Shown here: piece by piece, positions 53,305 to 61,453 of the stretch | Position numbering within the stretch: position 1 is the first letter of the stretch | How the letters are laid out: each line of letters opens with the position of its first letter | Assembly (NCBI RefSeq): GCF_024171925.1 | Contig: NZ_JAMTCO010000003.1 | Location: 124,001-188,000 of the forward strand | DNA: 64,000 nt | From: Actinokineospora diospyrosa | GTDB lineage: Bacteria; Actinomycetota; Actinomycetes; Mycobacteriales; Pseudonocardiaceae | Direction of reading: 5' to 3' | Program-made: the position numbers and the translations under genes | Notes under the pieces: model-generated | Told to the model about the DNA's origin: nothing | Database searches by the model: none | The model's input: the letters and a program-made list of their open reading frames with translations, nothing else

Positions 53305-54936
53305 TCAGTCCTCGGTCACCTTGCCCGCCTCGACGCGCAGCCGCCGGGTCGTGGCCACCGCGTCGAGCATGCGGCGGTCGTGGGTGACCAGCAGCAGGGT
53401 GCCCGGGTACTCGGCGATCGCCGACTCCAACTGCTCGATCGCGGGCAGGTCGAGGTGGTTCGTCGGCTCATCGAGCACGAGCAGGTTGACCCCGCGGGCC
53501 TGGAGCAGGGCCAGGGCCGCGCGGGTCCGCTCGCCGGGCGAGAGCGTCACCGCGGGCCGCATGACGTGCGCGGCGCGCAGGCCGAACTTGGCCAGCAGGG
53601 TGCGCACCTCGGCGGTCGGCAGGTCCGGGACCTGGCGGCCGAAGGCGTCGAACAGCTCCTCCTCGCCCAGGAACAGGCCGCGCGCCTGGTCGACCTCGCC
53701 GACGACCACGCCGGGACCCAGGTACGCGGTGCCCGAGGTCAGCTCGGCGCGACCGAGCAGGGCCGCCAGCAGGGTCGACTTGCCCGCCCCGTTCGCGCCG
53801 GTGATGGCGACCTTGTCGGCCCAGCCGATCTCCAGGCTGACCGGGCCGAGGACGAACTCGCCCCGGCTGAGCACGGCGTCGGTCAGCGCGGCGACGACCG
53901 CGCCACCGCGCGGGGCGGCGGCGATCTCCATCCGCAGCTCCCACTCCTTGCGCGGCTCCTCGACCACCTCCAGCCGCTCGATCATCCGCTCGGTCTGCCG
54001 CGCCTTGGCCGCCTGCTTCTCGGTCGACTCCGCGCGCAGCTTGCGGCCGATCTTGTCGTTGTCGGTCGACTTGCGCCGGGCGTTGCGCACGCCCTTCTCC
54101 ATCCAGTTGCGCTGCAACCGGGCCCTGGCCTCCAGCGACGCCTTGGTGTCGGCGAAGTCCTCGAACGCCTCGCGGGCGTGCCTGCGGGCGAGCTCGCGCT
54201 CCTCCAGGTAGGCGTCGTACCCGCCGCCGTACTCGTGGATCTGCTGCTGGTGCAGGTCGAGCTCCAGCACGCTGGTGACGGTCCTGGTGAGGAACTCGCG
54301 GTCGTGGCTGACCACGACCGCGCCGGTGCGCAGGCCGGACACGAACTCCTCCAACCTGGCCAACCCGTCGAGGTCCAGGTCGTTGGTCGGCTCGTCGAGC
54401 AGGAACACGTCGTAGCGGCTCAGCAGCAGCGAGGTGAGCCCGGCGCGCGCGGCCTGGCCACCGGAGAGCGACACCATCTCCTGGTCGAGCCGCACCCCGA
54501 GACCGATGTCGGCGGCCGCGATCACCGCGCGCTCGTCGAAGTCGGCACCGCCGAGGGCGAGCCAGCGCTCCAGGGCGACGGTGTACTCGTCGCCGTCGCC
54601 GCCCGTCGCCAACTCCTCCGCGGCGGCGTCCATGACCCGCTGCGCCTCGGCGACACCGGTGCGGCGGGCCAGGAACTGCACCACCGTCTCACCCGGACGC
54701 CGCTCCGGCTCCTGCGGCAGGTAGCCGACCGTCGCGGTCGGCGGGTTGAGCCGGACCTCGCCCTGCTCGGCGGGCAGCAGCCCGGCCAGCGTGCGCAGCA
54801 GGGTCGACTTGCCCGCGCCGTTGACGCCGACCAGCCCGATCACGTCACCGGGGGCGACGACCAGTTCCAGCTCGGCGAACAGCACCCGGTCACCGTGCCC
54901 GGCGGCCAGTCCTTTGGCGACGAGTGTGGCGCTCAT
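53305..54936 (-). CDS. ABC-F family ATPase (ribosome-associated)
   Basis: A 543-residue tandem ABC ATPase without membrane segments. First Walker A GVNGAGKSTLLRTLAG and signature SLSGGQAARAGLTSLL with DEPTNDLDL; second Walker A GANGAGKSTLLAALLG and LSPGERTRAALALL with DEPTNHLDL. A charged linker between the cassettes (about 240-320, RRHAREAFEDFADTKASLEA) would reach into the ribosome. Members give target protection from antibiotics or act in translation. Preceded by a coupled 28-codon ORF that may control it. Confidence 0.92.
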   Translation of the reverse strand: MSATLVAKGLAAGHGDRVLFAELELVVAPGDVIGLVGVNGAGKSTLLRTLAGLLPAEQGEVRLNPPTATVGYLPQEPERRPGETVVQFLARRTGVAEAQRVMDAAAEELATGGDGDEYTVALERWLALGGADFDERAVIAAADIGLGVRLDQEMVSLSGGQAARAGLTSLLLSRYDVFLLDEPTNDLDLDGLARLEEFVSGLRTGAVVVSHDREFLTRTVTSVLELDLHQQQIHEYGGGYDAYLEERELARRHAREAFEDFADTKASLEARARLQRNWMEKGVRNARRKSTDNDKIGRKLRAESTEKQAAKARQTERMIERLEVVEEPRKEWELRMEIAAAPRGGAVVAALTDAVLSRGEFVLGPVSLEIGWADKVAITGANGAGKSTLLAALLGRAELTSGTAYLGPGVVVGEVDQARGLFLGEEELFDAFGRQVPDLPTAEVRTLLAKFGLRAAHVMRPAVTLSPGERTRAALALLQARGVNLLVLDEPTNHLDLPAIEQLESAIAEYPGTLLLVTHDRRMLDAVATTRRLRVEAGKVTED

Positions 54937-55019
54937 GCGGGTTCCGCCCAGGGGTCGGCCGCGAACCGGGTGCCTGCTCCGCGGGTGGTTGGCAGGTGGT
55001 GTTCGGCGGGCGCGCTCAT
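54933..55019 (-). CDS. 28-residue mini-ORF coupled to the ABC-F gene (leader-peptide candidate)
   Basis: ATG at 55019 overlaps the stop of the esterase gene (ATGA) and its TGA at 54933-54935 overlaps the ABC-F start (ATGA). The peptide runs MSAPAEHHLPTTRGAGTRFA then ADPWAEPA. The double coupling makes chance less likely. ABC-F resistance genes are often controlled by leader peptides whose stalled translation unmasks the gene; that use here is inference. Confidence 0.5.
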   Translation of the reverse strand: MSAPAEHHLPTTRGAGTRFAADPWAEPA

Positions 55020-55906
55020 GACAGCTCCGCCCGCAGGTTCGCCGCGACCTGGGCGACCGCTTGGCGCGCGGCGTCGAACCGGGCCAGGCGGCGGAAGAAG
55101 CCGTGGATCATGCCCTGGTAGCAGACGCTGACGGCCGGGACGCCCGCCTCGGCCAGCGCCAGCGCGTAGGACTCGCCGGACCCGCGCAGGATGTCGTACT
55201 CGGCGGTGACCACCAGCGTCGGCGGCATGCCGGTGAGGTCGGCGGCCGTGGGCGCGAGGTCGGGCTGGTCGCGGTCCACCCCGGCGGGGGCGTAGGCGTC
55301 CCAGCAGAAGGCCAGGCCCTGCTCGAGCAGCCCCGGGCTGTCCACATCGGACAGCTCGGCGGTGTGGTCGGTGATCGGGCAGATCAGCACCTGCGCGGCG
55401 AAGGGCTGCCCCCGGTCGCGCCAGCGGCGCGCGGCGACGGTCGCCAGGTGCGCGCCCGCGGAGTCGCCCGCGATCGCGATCCGGGTCGTGTCGAGCCCGA
55501 GCGCCTCGCCCTCGCGGCGGATCCACGCGATGGCGGTGTCGACGTCGTCGCTCGCGGCCGGGAAGGGGTGCTCGGGCGCCAGGCGGTAGTCGACGGCGAC
55601 CACGGCGGCGCCGGAGAGCGCGGCCAGGTAGCGGCACAGCGGGTCGTGGGTGTCCAGGTCGCCCATGGCCCAGCCGCCGCCGTGCAGGTAGAACACGACC
55701 GGCGCGCCGGGGGCGGGCCGGTAGATCCGCACCGGCACCCCGTAGGCGTCCACATCGGACACCTCGCCCAGCGGCGTGCCGGGGCCCGCCTCGGCGAGCG
55801 TGGTCGCCACGAGCGCGGCCCGCGCCGCGGGCAGGGTTTCCGCGGTCAGCGGTGGCGGGACGCCACCGGCCTTGGCGACGGCGCGCACCTGGGGGTGCAG
55901 CGGCAC
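55016..55906 (-). CDS. Alpha/beta-hydrolase (HSL-type esterase)
   Basis: A 296-residue esterase of the hormone-sensitive-lipase group. Oxyanion motif FYLHGGGWAMGDL, nucleophile Ser in AIAGDSAGAHLA, Asp in VVTAEYDILRGSG and His in GMIHGFFRRL. No signal peptide. GTG 55906 is six bases after GGAGG. The first gene of a coupled chain with the mini-ORF and ABC-F gene, so it might modify a drug that ABC-F protects against (speculative). Confidence 0.9.
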   Translation of the reverse strand: MPLHPQVRAVAKAGGVPPPLTAETLPAARAALVATTLAEAGPGTPLGEVSDVDAYGVPVRIYRPAPGAPVVFYLHGGGWAMGDLDTHDPLCRYLAALSGAAVVAVDYRLAPEHPFPAASDDVDTAIAWIRREGEALGLDTTRIAIAGDSAGAHLATVAARRWRDRGQPFAAQVLICPITDHTAELSDVDSPGLLEQGLAFCWDAYAPAGVDRDQPDLAPTAADLTGMPPTLVVTAEYDILRGSGESYALALAEAGVPAVSVCYQGMIHGFFRRLARFDAARQAVAQVAANLRAELS

Positions 55907-55931
55907 GGCACACCTCCGAACTCCGACACGG

Positions 55932-56213
55932 TCACCACCCCGGCGGCGGCACCGCGTCAATGATGTCCGACAGCGCCACCCAATCGGGGACTGGCCTGTG
56001 CTCGGGCCCGAGCGGGCGGACCGGCAGCCGGTACTGGTTGAGGTGCGGGTGCGGCTCGGGGTGGCCGTCGACGATGCCGATGCCGATGAACCTGGCCCGG
56101 CCGCGCTGCAGGTCGAACATGCCGAAGGTGATCACCCAGCCCGGCGGTGGCCAGTCCATCGCGGCCTCCCCGAGGTCCCCCGAAATCGTCACAACCCCCG
56201 CATCGTCCTTCAC
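55932..56213 (-). CDS. Small protein of unknown function
   Basis: A 93-residue protein (MKDDAGVVTISGDLGEAAMD ... PVPDWVALSDIIDAVPPPGW), no signal peptide or membrane segment, Pro/Trp-rich ends. Codon use is less extreme than in neighbours but the sequence is protein-like. It lies 25 bp upstream of the esterase gene and co-directional with it. Family not recognised. Confidence 0.6.
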   Translation of the reverse strand: MKDDAGVVTISGDLGEAAMDWPPPGWVITFGMFDLQRGRARFIGIGIVDGHPEPHPHLNQYRLPVRPLGPEHRPVPDWVALSDIIDAVPPPGW

Positions 56214-56479
56214 TCGTTTGATGTAACCAGATGAGACGTTCGGGCTTGTCGATTTCGCTCACGGTTGGTAACCGATTTGCCGCTCAATGGGTGAAGAGTT
56301 CACTGAACCGACTTTCGTAGGGTGCACGACCTGCGGTTGAGCGAACTAGCGTCGCTCCATCGCCCCGGCGGGCTCGTCCCGATCGGCGGTCACTGATCCG
56401 GGTGAGGTCGGGGCGGTCGACCCGGGACCTGTCAACCCTGACCCCGGCAACCCTGCGAGCAAGGAAGAGGACCATCCCC

Positions 56480-57613
56480 ATGCGCAGCAGCACCACCAGC
56501 AGCAGAAAACGGGCCCTCGTCGCGCTGGGCGCCATCGGACTGGCCGCGGGCGCGGCCGTGGCGCTCACCCCGGCGGCCACCGCGGCACCGGCCGCCCTCG
56601 TCCCGGCGTTGCAGCGCGACCTCGGCCTCAGCGCCGAGCAGGTGCACCAGCGGGTCGCGGCGGAGAACGACGCGCGGGCGTTACTGCCCACCGCCCGCGA
56701 CGCGGCGGGTGCCGCGTTCGGCGGCTCGTGGCTCGACGGGGGCGCGCTCGTGGTCGGCGTGGCCGACCCGGGCAAAGCGGACGCGGTCCGCGCCACCGGG
56801 GCGCGCCCGGCCGTCGTGGCGCGCACCGCGGCGGACCTGGACGCCACCAAGACCGCCATCGACCGGCAGGCCGCTGGCGGCGCGCCCACCGCGGTCACCG
56901 GGTGGTACGTCGACGCGCCGTCCAACTCGGTGGTGCTCACCGTCACCCGCGGCGCGACCGGCGCCGACGTCACGTCCTTCGTGGACCGGGCCAAGAGCGC
57001 GGGGGCGGTCCGAGTCGCCGAGACCACCGAGGCGCCCCAGCTGTTCGCCGGGTCGATCGTGGGCGGGAACGCCTACTACATCAACGGTTCCAGCCGCTGC
57101 TCGGTCGGGTTCTCGGTCGAGGGCGGGTTCGTCACCGCGGGCCACTGCGGCACCACCGGCTCCAGCGCGACCGGCGCCGACCAGAGCGCGCTCGGCACGT
57201 TCCGCGGTTCGTCCTTCCCCGGCAACGACTACGCCTGGGTCGCGTCGAACTCGTCGTGGACGCCCTCGCCCACGGTGAACGGCTACGGCAACGGGAACGT
57301 GACCGTCGGCGGTTCGTCCGAGGCGGGCGTGGGCCAGAGCGTGTGCCGCTCCGGGTCGACCACCGGCTGGCACTGCGGCACCATCCAGGCCACCAACGCC
57401 TCGGTGAACTACCCGCAGGGCACCGTGTCCGGGCTGACCAAGACCAACGCCTGCGCCGAGCCGGGTGACTCGGGCGGCTCGTGGGTCAGCGGCGACCAGG
57501 CCCAGGGCGTGACCTCCGGCGGGTCGGGCAACTGCTCCTCCGGTGGCACCACGTACTTCCAGCCGGTCAACGAGATCCTCTCCGTGTACGGGCTCACGCT
57601 CGCCACGGGCTGA
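56480..57613 (+). CDS. Secreted S1-family serine protease, streptogrisin/alpha-lytic type
   Basis: A 377-residue preproprotease. Basic N-terminus and hydrophobic stretch (KRALVALGAIGLAAGAAVAL) ending ATAAPA form the signal peptide. A pro-region of about 155 residues (LQRDLGLSAEQVHQRVAAEN, DAVRATGARPAVVARTAADL) acts as a folding chaperone in this family. The mature enzyme begins near SIVGGNAYYI, with His in TAGHCG, Asp in GNDYAWV and Ser in EPGDSGGSW, and three likely disulfides. Strong hairpin terminator follows. Confidence 0.93.
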   Translation: MRSSTTSSRKRALVALGAIGLAAGAAVALTPAATAAPAALVPALQRDLGLSAEQVHQRVAAENDARALLPTARDAAGAAFGGSWLDGGALVVGVADPGKADAVRATGARPAVVARTAADLDATKTAIDRQAAGGAPTAVTGWYVDAPSNSVVLTVTRGATGADVTSFVDRAKSAGAVRVAETTEAPQLFAGSIVGGNAYYINGSSRCSVGFSVEGGFVTAGHCGTTGSSATGADQSALGTFRGSSFPGNDYAWVASNSSWTPSPTVNGYGNGNVTVGGSSEAGVGQSVCRSGSTTGWHCGTIQATNASVNYPQGTVSGLTKTNACAEPGDSGGSWVSGDQAQGVTSGGSGNCSSGGTTYFQPVNEILSVYGLTLATG

Positions 57614-57631
57614 CCGCGGGGTGGTGGAACA

Positions 57632-57665
57632 GAGGCCCTACCCGGGGTGCGCCGGGTAGGGCCTC
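57632..57665. terminator. Bidirectional terminator hairpin
   Basis: GAGGCCCTACCCGG (57632-57645) and CCGGGTAGGGCCTC (57652-57665): perfect 14-bp stem, 6-nt loop, between the protease gene and the convergent cysteine-desulfurase-like gene. Confidence 0.8.
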
Positions 57666-57679
57666 GCCCTGTCCCGCCG

Positions 57680-58897
57680 CTACGCGGTGAGGTCGACCAC
57701 GGCGGTGAGCAATCGGTCCACATCGGACTCGTTGGTGTACGGCGCGATCCCCGCGCGGACCGCTCCCGCGTCACCGAGTCCCAGGTGCCTGGCGCACTCG
57801 ATGGCGTAGAAGTGGCTGGCGGGCGCGTTGACCCCGGCGAGTCCTAGGCGCTCGTAGACGTCTTTAGGTTCAATTCCGTCCACTGTGAACAGGACGGTGG
57901 ACGTCCTCGCGCGCTCGGGATCTCCGTAGACGGTGACGCCGGGGAGTCCGCGCAGGCCGGTTTCGAGTCGTCGCAAGAGGACGGTCTCGTGCTCGTGCAG
58001 CGCGGTCAGCGAGTTCGTCAAGCGTTCGCGGCGGGTTCCCTCACCGGGGACCAAGTTCGCCAGGAACTCGACCGCCGCGGTGCTGCCCGCCAGGGACTCG
58101 TACGGCAGGGTCCCGAGCTCGAACCGCTCGGGCACCGCGTCGGAGGACGGCAGCAGCTTGTCCGGCCGCAGGGTCTCCAGCAGCTCCGGGTCCGCGACGA
58201 CCGTGCCCAGGTGCGGGCCGAGGAACTTGTACTGGGAGCAGGCGTAGAAGTCCGCGCCGAACGCCTTGACGTCGACCAGCGCGTGCGCGGTGTGGTGCAC
58301 GCCGTCGACGTAGGCGAGCGCGCCGACCGCGTGCGCCGCCGCCGTGATGGCGGGGATGTCGGGCTGGGTGCCGAGCAGGTTGGACGCGGCGGTCACGGCG
58401 ACCAGCCTGGTCTGCGGGGTGAGCAGGTCGGTGATGGCCGAGGTGGCCAGCACCCCGGTCGCCGGGTCGAAGTCGGCCCAGCGCACCGTCGCGCCCACCG
58501 CGGCCGCGGCCTGCACCCAGGGCCGGATGTTCGCGTCGTGGTCGAGCCGGGTCACCACGACCTCGTCGCCGGGGCCCCAGCCCTTGGCCAGCGCCCGGGA
58601 CAGGTCGTAGGTGAGCTGGGTCATGCTGCGGCCGAACACCACCCCGCGCGGATCGGCGCCGAGCAGGTCGGCCATGGCCCGTCTGGCCTCGGTCACGACC
58701 AGGTCGGCCCGCCGCTCCGCCGCCGTCACCCGCCCCCGGTTGGCCACCGCGGCGAGCATCACCGCGGTCACCGCCTCGGCGACCTCCACCGGCACCTGCG
58801 AGCCACCCGGCCCGTCGAAGTGCGCGGCACCCTCGGCGAGCGCGGGGAACCTGGCCCGCACCGCCGCCACGTCGTATGTCATCCCAGGAGTGAGCAC
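57680..58897 (-). CDS. Cysteine-desulfurase-like PLP enzyme
   Basis: A 405-residue class V aminotransferase-fold protein. RGVVFGRSMTQLTYDLSRAL, TRLDHDANIRPWVQAA with the PLP-stacking His, AYVDGVHHTAHALVDVKAFG with the Asp, and the Schiff-base Lys in ACSQYKFLGPHLG. It matches the cysteine-desulfurase-like group that lacks the usual catalytic Cys loop; true desulfurase activity is doubtful. Start GTG 58897; ATG 58882 is an alternative. Monocistronic. Confidence 0.88.
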   Translation of the reverse strand: MLTPGMTYDVAAVRARFPALAEGAAHFDGPGGSQVPVEVAEAVTAVMLAAVANRGRVTAAERRADLVVTEARRAMADLLGADPRGVVFGRSMTQLTYDLSRALAKGWGPGDEVVVTRLDHDANIRPWVQAAAAVGATVRWADFDPATGVLATSAITDLLTPQTRLVAVTAASNLLGTQPDIPAITAAAHAVGALAYVDGVHHTAHALVDVKAFGADFYACSQYKFLGPHLGTVVADPELLETLRPDKLLPSSDAVPERFELGTLPYESLAGSTAAVEFLANLVPGEGTRRERLTNSLTALHEHETVLLRRLETGLRGLPGVTVYGDPERARTSTVLFTVDGIEPKDVYERLGLAGVNAPASHFYAIECARHLGLGDAGAVRAGIAPYTNESDVDRLLTAVVDLTA

Positions 58898-59006
58898 ACC
58901 CCGAGCCTAGGTGGTCCGACGTCCCGGTACGCGGGAGTCTTTGACGCGGATTGTCACGGGTGCCACCTTGTGCGTGTCAGCAGATTGAGGACAAGGGAGC
59001 ACGCCC

Positions 59007-59567
59007 GTGACCACCGCCATCCGGATCCCCGGCTACCTCGCCGGGACCTGGGACATCGACCCCATCCACTCGGACGTGTCCTTCGTGGTGCGCCACCTGG
59101 GCCTGACCCGCTACCGGCGCAGCTTCGAGCGCTTCTCCGGCGTCATCGTCACCGCCGAGGACCCGTACAACTCGACCGTCACCGCCGAGATCGACACGTC
59201 CTCCTTCGACACCGGCCTGGACGTCTTCACCAAACACCTCCTCGGCGCCGACTTCTTCAACGTCGAGGTCCACCCCACCGCCACCCTGACCTCGACCGGC
59301 CTGCGCCCCAACGGCGACAACTACCTGCTCGACGCCGAGCTGACCCTGCTCGGCACCACCCGCTCCCTCACCCTCGACGTCGAGGCCCTCGGCTTCGGCG
59401 TGGGCATCGACGGTGGGCAGAAGACCGCGTTCTCGGCCTCCACCACCCTCAGCCGCGCCGACTTCGGCCTCACCTACCAGTCGACCCTCACCAACGGCAA
59501 CCTCGTCATCAGCGACGACGTGCGGGTACTGGTCGAGATCGAAGCTGTACTGCGCAAGGACGCCTGA
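59007..59567 (+). CDS. YceI-family lipid-binding protein
   Basis: A 186-residue lipocalin-like beta-barrel. Typical segments: GTWDIDPIHSDVSFVVRHLG, FSGVIVTAEDPYNSTVTAEI, FNVEVHPTATLTSTGL and TLLGTTRSLTLDVEALGFG. Family members bind isoprenoid chains. No signal peptide, unlike E. coli YceI, so it is cytoplasmic. GTG start. 21 bp before the DUF1707 gene, likely co-transcribed. Confidence 0.92.
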   Translation: MTTAIRIPGYLAGTWDIDPIHSDVSFVVRHLGLTRYRRSFERFSGVIVTAEDPYNSTVTAEIDTSSFDTGLDVFTKHLLGADFFNVEVHPTATLTSTGLRPNGDNYLLDAELTLLGTTRSLTLDVEALGFGVGIDGGQKTAFSASTTLSRADFGLTYQSTLTNGNLVISDDVRVLVEIEAVLRKDA

Positions 59568-59588
59568 CCCGGGCGTAAAGTGGGGCCC

Positions 59589-59993
59589 ATGGGGACGGGT
59601 CGCGAGGCCAACATCAGGGTGGGTACCGCCGAGCGCGAAGAGGCCATCTCCGCCCTCGCCGACCACCTGGCCAACGGCCGGATCGACGTGGCCGAGTACG
59701 AACAGCGCGTAACCCAGGCAACAGCGGCCCGAACCCGCGCCGACCTGACCACCCTGTTCGACGACCTCCCCACCCCCCACCCGTCGTTCGACCCACCGCA
59801 GGTCGAGACAAAGGTGGTAATCCCCCAAGCCCCCCTCTGGGAACGACCAGCCCCCCGCCGCAACAACCGGGGGCTGGTCGCCTTCCTAGGCGTCGCCGCC
59901 CTAAGCACCGTGGCCGTCGTGGCAATCACCTCAACCTGGTGGGCCCTAGCCCCCCTCGCCATCCTGGCCATAATCCTGGTCTTCGCCTCTTAG
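59589..59993 (+). CDS. DUF1707 (SHOCT-like) membrane protein
   Basis: A 134-residue protein. N-terminal DUF1707 segment (REANIRVGTAEREEAISALA, NGRIDVAEYEQRVTQATAAR), Pro-rich linker, and a C-terminal membrane hairpin (LVAFLGVAALSTVAVVAITS, then ALAPLAILAIILVFAS). Common actinobacterial arrangement, function unknown. ATG 59589 chosen; GTG 59580 possible. The gene's 3' half has more A/T wobble codons than its neighbours. Confidence 0.85.
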   Translation: MGTGREANIRVGTAEREEAISALADHLANGRIDVAEYEQRVTQATAARTRADLTTLFDDLPTPHPSFDPPQVETKVVIPQAPLWERPAPRRNNRGLVAFLGVAALSTVAVVAITSTWWALAPLAILAIILVFAS

Positions 59994-60101
59994 CCCTCCT
60001 TCTTGCGGCGAATTGTTGATCTTGAGGCCGCCTCCGCACCCTCGCGCGCGAGCCCCTCTCCGCCCTCCCAGCCCCGCCAACCCGGCCCTGCCACTTGGCC
60101 C

Positions 60102-60606
60102 CTGGACTCTCGGGCGTCACTGGTGCCATCTCAGCCTCCGTCAGGCCTGCCCCAACCCACCTGCTCAGCGCCTGGACACTCGGACCCTGCGGTGCCGTCC
60201 CGCCTGCCGTCAGGTCCGCCCCAGCCCACCTGCTCAGCGCCTGGACACTCGGACCCTGCGGTGCCGTCCCGCCTGCCGTCAGGTCTGCCCCAGCCCACCT
60301 GCTCAGCGCCTGGACACTCGGACCCTGCGGTGCCGTCCCGCCTGCCGTCAGGTCTGCCCCAGCCCACCTGCTCAGCGCCTGGACACTCGGACCCTGCGGT
60401 GCCGTCCCGCCTGCCGTCAGGTCCGCCTCAACCCACCTGCTCAGCCCTGGACACTCGGAACGGCCGGTGTCATCCCAGCCCGCCCTCGTCAGCCCTGCCA
60501 ACCCAGCGCCTGGACAGTCGGACCTGTCGGTGCCATCCCAGCTGCCGTCAGGTCCGCCCCAGCCCACTTTCCCAGCGCCTGGACAGTCGGACTCGCTGGT
60601 GCCAAG
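60102..60606. repeat. Eight-unit tandem array (about 69 bp) left of hairpin C
   Basis: Units beginning CTGGACxxTCGG at 60102, 60172, 60241, 60310, 60379, 60447, 60510 and 60579 (periods 70, 69, 69, 69, 68, 63, 69). The central copies are nearly identical, so expansion is recent. The last unit begins 28 bp before hairpin C, exactly as at hairpin B. The units are contiguous, without unique spacers. Confidence 0.9.
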
Positions 60607-60753
60607 TGCTCGATGGGGTGGACCTGTTTTGTGTGGGGGGACGGCACCCGTAGCGTCGCCTCGCGGCAGGGCCAGTCTTTTCGGCCCCTGCTTTGCGGTC
60701 CTGCCACGGGTGTCGTAGGGGCCCCGCGCAAAACAGGTCCACCGCATCGAGCA
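60607..60753. repeat. 147-bp hairpin element, copy C
   Basis: Arms 60607-60638 and 60722-60753. The left arm is identical to that of B; the right arm carries C at the position matching A, giving one G-G mismatch at pair 10, so C looks intermediate between A and B. T opposite G wobbles as in B. Convergent gap; same length as A and B. Confidence 0.85.
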
Positions 60754-60845
60754 AAGCTCGGAAATCGCGGATCGGGCCCGATGTTGCCGCCAGGCAACGA
60801 GGCGTCCGATCCCGGGTCGCGATGCCGAAGGCGAGCCGACCCGAA
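60754..60845. repeat. Right flank of hairpin C
   Basis: Copy of the sequence that follows hairpin B (AAAGCTCGGAAATCGCGGAT... to GAGGCGTCCGATCC, ending AGGCGAGCCGACCC), lacking the extra module found at B. It contains TTGCC-GCCA-GGCAA. Confidence 0.75.
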
Positions 60846-60968
60846 GCCGCCGAACCCCTTGCCCCGCATCCCCAGCCCGGGCATGCGTCAAGATCAACCT
60901 GATCGAAAGCCCCCAAATACACAGCTTACCGCGCAGCACCGACAAACCAGGAGCAGCGACCGGAGTCC

Positions 60969-61245
60969 TGTGGACAACCGCAGCCATTGTGGACAACCCA
61001 GCACCCACACAAGATCATCCACCACAAGACCCCCCAATACACAGCCTACCGAGGAGGCCCGACAAAGCCGCAGCAGCAACCAACGCCTGTGGACAACAGA
61101 AGCCGTTGTGGACAACTCACGCCCACAACCCAGCTCCCGCAAGATCATCCGCCACGAGAGCCCCCGATATACAGCCTACCAACGGGACCCGACAGAACGA
61201 GAGCAGCAACCGGCGCCTGTGGACAGACAACCAGCTTGTGGACAC
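60969..61245 (-). promoter_or_regulatory. Cluster of six DnaA-box-like sites in three pairs
   Basis: TGTGGACAA (complement of the high-GC DnaA box TTGTCCACA) at 60969-60977, 60988-60996, 61088-61096 and 61107-61115, plus one-mismatch copies at 61218-61226 and 61237-61245. In each pair the starts are exactly 19 bp apart and all point the same way. The pairs sit in three diverged tandem units of about 120-130 bp that also share ATACACAGCCTACC and AAGATCATCC. The DNA here is AT-richer than its surroundings. No dnaA or dnaN lies nearby. A DnaA-titrating or accessory initiation locus is the favoured reading. Confidence 0.7.
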
Positions 61246-61453
61246 CCCCCCAGCGCAGCCATCACCCACTCAGCAAGTACCCACCTAAGCCAGCACCCGC
61301 AAAGCCCGGCAACCTGGCCAAGCACCTACCAGGCACAGCCAAGCCCACTAAGCACGACAAGCGCCCCTAAGCAGCAAGCACCCTTAAGCACAGCAAGCGG
61401 CGCCAAGCAGCAAGCGCCCCTAAGCGCAGCAAGCCCGGCAAGCGCAGCAAGCG
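61246..61453. repeat. Low-complexity AGCAAGCG-rich stretch
   Basis: About 200 bp of short imperfect repeats (CCTAAGCA, AGCAAGCG, CCCGGCAAGCG) just beyond the 3' end of the luxR-like gene. No gene or clear hairpin seen. Confidence 0.5.

Larger units (their letters stand above)
59994..61453. other. 1.46-kb repeat-rich non-coding region
   Basis: Convergent gap between the DUF1707 gene and the luxR-like gene. It holds, in order, a tandem array, hairpin element C, its right flank, the DnaA-box cluster and an AGCAAGCG-rich low-complexity stretch. Long open frames on both strands (for example 60013-61569 +) simply translate the repeats and are not credible genes. Confidence 0.8.

Noticed and set aside
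60102-60606. CRISPR-like regular repeat spacing
   Set aside because: Units of about 69 bp are contiguous and almost fully identical, with no unique spacers and no cas genes.
60969-61245. Chromosomal or plasmid origin of replication
   Set aside because: DnaA-box-like sites are clear, but no dnaA, dnaN, rep or parAB genes are present, so only a DnaA-binding cluster is claimed.
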